Source: Solirhodobacter olei (GTDB lineage: Bacteria; Pseudomonadota; Alphaproteobacteria; Rhodobacterales; Rhodobacteraceae). From it: a stretch of DNA of 64,000 bases. This document shows positions 61,122 through 64,000 of the stretch, piece by piece. Within the stretch, counting starts at the first letter, position 1; the number at the start of each line of letters is the position of its first letter. The translations under genes and the position numbers were made by a program. The notes below the pieces were generated by a model. It made no database searches. It was not told the origin of the DNA and saw only the letters and a list, made by a program, of their open reading frames with translations. Where the stretch lies: positions 1-64,000 of the forward strand of contig NZ_RRYH01000009.1 in NCBI RefSeq assembly GCF_004010155.1. The letters are read 5' to 3'.

Positions 61122-62315
61122 ATGTCCCTATCTCCGCGCGACATCTCGATCCCGAACGACTGGGACCGCCGCGGCCTTCCGGGCTGGACCTATCACTCCC
61201 CCGCCCTGCTGGAGCTGGAGAAGGAGGAGGTGTTCCGCACCCATTGGCAGATTGCGTGTCATGCCTCCGACGTGCCGGAGCCGGGCGATTACCTGACCCT
61301 CGACATCCTCGGCGAACGCGCGATCGTCATTCGCGGCACGGACGGCACGATCCGTGCCTATCACAACATCTGCCGCCACCGCGGATCACGCCTCGTCACC
61401 GCCGAGAAAGGCAACTGCCCCGGCGCCCTGGTCTGCCCGTTCCACGGCTGGGTCTACAACCTCGACGGCAGCCTGCGCGGCCCGGCCCGCCCGCGCAGCT
61501 TTCCCCCGATGGACCGCGAAGCCTTCGGCCTTGCCCCGATCGAATGCGAGCTCTGGATGGGCTTCGTCTTCCTGCGCTTCCGCCCCGGTCCTCAGCCCTC
61601 GGTGGCCGAGCAGATGGCCCCCTTCGCCGAAGAGATCGCGCCCTACGGCTTCGAGGACATGGTCCCCACCGGCGGCATCTGGACCGGCGAGAGCCCGGTG
61701 AACTGGAAATCCGTCCGCGACGTGGACAACGAGGGCTACCACGTCGCCATGGCGCATCCGGCGCTGCAGGACCTCTACGGCGCGACCTATTATGACGAGC
61801 CGTTCTCGCAGAACCTCTCGCGCAGCTTCGCCAGCTGGAACCCGCAGGCGGTGCGGCGCTGGAGCGTGCGCAACTACGTGCGCATCGCGCAGCAGAACCC
61901 GGCCCTGCCCGAAAGCCACCGCCAGGCCTGGGTCTACTGGGGCCTCTTTCCCAACGCGGTGCTCGCGGCCACGCCGGAATCGATGCAGTTCTACCAGGAG
62001 TTTCCGCTTTCCGTCGGCCGCACCCTGCTGCGCGGCGCGATCTACCGCTACCGCGAGGAAAACCGCGCCCAGCGGCTTGCCCGCTACCTGGCCATGCGCA
62101 TCGACCGTGACACCCAGGCGGAGGACGTTCAGCTCACCATCTGGTCGAACGAGGCGATGACCTCGAAGGCCTTCGCCGGCTTCTACCTGTCGGATCTGGA
62201 ATACGGCGTGCGCACACATCACGACCACCTGCGCCGCGCGCTGCCGGTGATGACGCTCGACCAGAGCCCGGGCGAAGACCGCATGGCGGAGGCCAACGAC
62301 CAAATCACCGGCTGA
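61122..62315 (+). CDS. Rieske non-heme iron oxygenase, alpha subunit
   Basis: A 397-residue ring-hydroxylating-type oxygenase. The Rieske cluster ligands are in NICRHRGSR and ALVCPFHGW (C-x-H ... C-x2-H). The mononuclear iron site is in DVDNEGYHVAMAHPAL (His, five residues, His). The residue three before the first His is Glu, in EGYH. In carnitine oxygenase CntA a glutamate at this spot bridges the two iron centres, while most ring dioxygenases have Asp. A quaternary-ammonium or N-methyl substrate is therefore plausible. ATG 61122 chosen over a TTG inside the operator. No reductase gene is in the window. Confidence 0.92.
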   Translation: MSLSPRDISIPNDWDRRGLPGWTYHSPALLELEKEEVFRTHWQIACHASDVPEPGDYLTLDILGERAIVIRGTDGTIRAYHNICRHRGSRLVTAEKGNCPGALVCPFHGWVYNLDGSLRGPARPRSFPPMDREAFGLAPIECELWMGFVFLRFRPGPQPSVAEQMAPFAEEIAPYGFEDMVPTGGIWTGESPVNWKSVRDVDNEGYHVAMAHPALQDLYGATYYDEPFSQNLSRSFASWNPQAVRRWSVRNYVRIAQQNPALPESHRQAWVYWGLFPNAVLAATPESMQFYQEFPLSVGRTLLRGAIYRYREENRAQRLARYLAMRIDRDTQAEDVQLTIWSNEAMTSKAFAGFYLSDLEYGVRTHHDHLRRALPVMTLDQSPGEDRMAEANDQITG

Positions 62316-62382
62316 CCGCGCGACTGGGCACGGGACACGGGACACGGATAGCAACCCGCTATCGCCGTTTCCGTTGCCCAGC

Positions 62383-62433
62383 AAAATACGGATATAGCTC
62401 ACGAAATCTTTCGTATTTTGAATGGCTGTTCAG
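62383..62433. promoter_or_regulatory. Cluster of overlapping palindromes before the Pot-type permeases
   Basis: Three nested elements lie within 51 bp: AAAATACG (62383-62390) with CGTATTTT (62412-62419); the perfect 14-mer ACGAAA-TC-TTTCGT (62401-62414); and TTGAA-N6-TTCAG (62418-62433), close to the operator before the Rieske gene. They lie 100 to 150 bp upstream of the first permease start. At least two regulators may act here. Confidence 0.5.
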
Positions 62434-62532
62434 CCAGAGATTTGCGAGATAACACTTGATTTACCGCCGGCTTGGCGCAACGCTTGGCGGCAACGGCGCA
62501 GGGAACGCCGGCAGACGGAGGGCAGAGGACGG

Positions 62533-63414
62533 ATGAAGCGGACAACCCGCTCCTGGAGGGATCGAGAAGACCTGCGCGGCCTCGCGCTGATCTCGCCCAC
62601 CGTCCTCTACGCGCTGGCGCTCCTTCTGGTGCCGGTGGCGATGGTCATCCTCTACAGCTTCTGGAAGCAGAGCTTCATGACCATCGACCACACGTTCCGC
62701 CTGTCGAATTACGAGGCCGCGTTCACCCAGCCGATCTACCGCGCACTTTTCCTGCGCTCGCTCTGGATCTCGCTGACGGTGAGCCTTGTGACGGTGGTGA
62801 TGGCCTATCCGGTGGCCTGGTACATCTCCTTCCACGGCGGGCGGAACAAGAACCTCTGGCTCTTCGTCATCACTGTGCCCTTCCTCACCTCCTACCTGCT
62901 GCGGGTGATGGCCTGGAAGGTCGTCCTCGGACACAACGGGGTGGTGAATTCGGCGCTGATGTGGCTCGGCCTGATCCACCAGCCGATCGAGGCGCTGCTC
63001 TACACCGCGAATTCCGTCGTCATCACGCTGGTCCACAGCTGGGTCGCCTTCGCGATCCTGCCGATCTTCGTGTCCATGGAAAAGATCGACCGCTCGCTGG
63101 TCGAGGCCGGGCGCGACCTTGGCGACAGCGCGTTCAGAAGCTTCCGCCGGATCGTGCTGCCGCTGTCGCTGCCCGGCGTGATCTCTGCCTTCGTGATCGT
63201 GATGATCCCGACGATCGGCGATTACGTCACGCCGACGCTGGTCGGCGGGCGGGACGGCATGATGATTGCCAATATCATCCAGACCAACTTCGGCCAGGCG
63301 CAGAACTGGCCGATGGGGGCCGCGCTGTCGGTCAGCGCGATGGTGCTGGTCAGCCTCGCGGCGGGGATCATGGTGCTGCTGCTGCGCCTTCTCGTGAACG
63401 GGGTGCGCAGATGA
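62533..63414 (+). CDS. ABC transporter permease (PotB-like)
   Basis: A 293-residue permease with six helices. LISPTVLYALALLLVPVAMV is the first helix; the EAA loop is LVEAGRDLGDSAFRSFRRIV; VMIPTIGDYVTPTLVGGRDG is the Pot/polyamine-class signature. I took ATG 62533 (MKRTTRSWRD), which has AGAGGA just before it, rather than a GC-rich in-frame extension from 62422. Overlaps the next permease as ATGA (63411-63414). The substrate is possibly a polyamine or quaternary amine, with the Rieske oxygenase. Confidence 0.93.
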   Translation: MKRTTRSWRDREDLRGLALISPTVLYALALLLVPVAMVILYSFWKQSFMTIDHTFRLSNYEAAFTQPIYRALFLRSLWISLTVSLVTVVMAYPVAWYISFHGGRNKNLWLFVITVPFLTSYLLRVMAWKVVLGHNGVVNSALMWLGLIHQPIEALLYTANSVVITLVHSWVAFAILPIFVSMEKIDRSLVEAGRDLGDSAFRSFRRIVLPLSLPGVISAFVIVMIPTIGDYVTPTLVGGRDGMMIANIIQTNFGQAQNWPMGAALSVSAMVLVSLAAGIMVLLLRLLVNGVRR

Positions 63415-64000
63415 GAAGGCTCGCCCGCATCCGCCTGCTGCCCGTCTACCTCTGCGGCTTCATCTTCTTTCTGTATTTCCCGATCCTTCTGCTGCCGCTC
63501 TTCTCCTTCAACAGCGGCGCGACGGTGGCCTTCCCGCTGCGCGGCTTCACGCTGAACTGGTACGCCCAGCTCCTGCAGAACGCGACGATGATCGACGCCG
63601 CGATGAACAGCCTGACCGTCGGGCTCGCCGTCTCGCTGGTCACCACCACGCTCGCCATCAGCGCCTCGCGCGCGATTACCCGGTACCGTTTTCCGGGCAA
63701 GCGGCCCGCCACCGGGCTGATCATGGCGCCGCTCTTCCTGCCGGAGATCATCGTCGCCGTGGCGATGCTGCTGATCCTCTTGCAGATCGGCATCCAGCTG
63801 TCACTCGGCACCGTCGTCCTCGGCCAGATCATCTTCTGCCTGCCCTACGCGATGTCCGTCCTGATCGCCGGCTTCGAAGGCTTCGACCGTAGCCTGGAGG
63901 AGGCCTCGCTCGACCTGGGCGAGACCTCCTTCGGCACCTTCCGCCGGGTCACGCTTCCGGTGGTGGCGCCCGCGATCCTGTCGAGCTTCCTTCTGTGCTT
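63411..64000 (+). CDS. ABC transporter permease (PotC-like), cut by window edge
   Basis: The first 196 codons plus two bases are present. It starts MRRLARIRLLPVYLCGFIFF, has a further helix FLYFPILLLPLFSFNSG and the PotC-type MAPLFLPEIIVAVAMLLILL. The EAA loop is LEEASLDLGETSFGTFRRVT. The ATG overlaps the PotB-like stop by four bases. The ATPase and binding-protein genes of the system probably lie past the window. Confidence 0.92.
   Translation, partial: MRRLARIRLLPVYLCGFIFFLYFPILLLPLFSFNSGATVAFPLRGFTLNWYAQLLQNATMIDAAMNSLTVGLAVSLVTTTLAISASRAITRYRFPGKRPATGLIMAPLFLPEIIVAVAMLLILLQIGIQLSLGTVVLGQIIFCLPYAMSVLIAGFEGFDRSLEEASLDLGETSFGTFRRVTLPVVAPAILSSFLLC

Overview
The window is a high-GC, gene-dense stretch from an alphaproteobacterium, most likely a member of the Rhodobacterales (Paracoccaceae/Roseobacteraceae). 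The basis is the conserved block murA, DUF2948, hisD, UPF0262, LMW-PTP, infA, maf, RNase E/G-like, yacG, tRNA-Phe, together with TRAP, FCD-GntR and FrcBCA-type transporter genes and many 4-base ATGA overlaps inside operons. Genus cannot be fixed from sequence reading alone. I see no insertion sequence, CRISPR array, prophage or rRNA.

Layout. 1-1542 (minus): an ECF sigma factor, an RskA-type anti-sigma factor and a fasciclin protein that runs off the left edge. 1990-4295 (plus): a PAS/PAS histidine kinase and a cysteine hydrolase. 4481-6668 (minus): an NfeD-slipin pair. 7033-18537 (minus): the housekeeping block, interrupted by a plus-strand ArsR-SRPBCC-GST trio (9392-10892) and by three Tad pilin-type genes (13479-16345). 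18624-18698: tRNA-Thr. 19197-22120 (plus): a sugar ABC importer. 22325-26725 (minus): acyl-CoA synthetase, class V PLP enzyme and YegD-like Hsp70. 26879-36561 (minus): an FCD-GntR-controlled peptide importer with gamma-glutamyltranspeptidase and an amidase. 36810-40804 (minus): a Pqi/MCE lipid-transport operon.

40865-54800 is an exopolysaccharide locus of two divergent arms around a lower-GC intergenic region (47416-47984). The left arm has a Wzy polymerase fused in frame to a Wzz chain-length regulator, two GT4 glycosyltransferases and a secreted beta-helix protein. The right arm has the initiating sugar-phosphate transferase, a Wzx-like flippase, two more GT4 enzymes, a GINT1_N-like beta-propeller protein and GalE. 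No Wza exporter or BY-kinase is in the window. The Wzy-Wzz fusion is the strongest candidate here for something little described.

54980-60977 is a hexuronate/mannonate unit: a TRAP transporter (dctPQM), uxuA and a DapA-family aldolase, with a divergent FCD-GntR regulator. 61122-64000 (plus) holds a Rieske oxygenase with a CntA-like bridging-glutamate motif, followed by two Pot-type ABC permeases, the last cut by the window edge. TTGAA-N6-TTCAA palindromes precede the Rieske gene, the ABC permeases (one mismatch) and the acyl-CoA synthetase, which suggests related TetR-type control. Two genes (galE and the 60 kb GntR gene) probably use non-AUG/GUG/UUG start codons.
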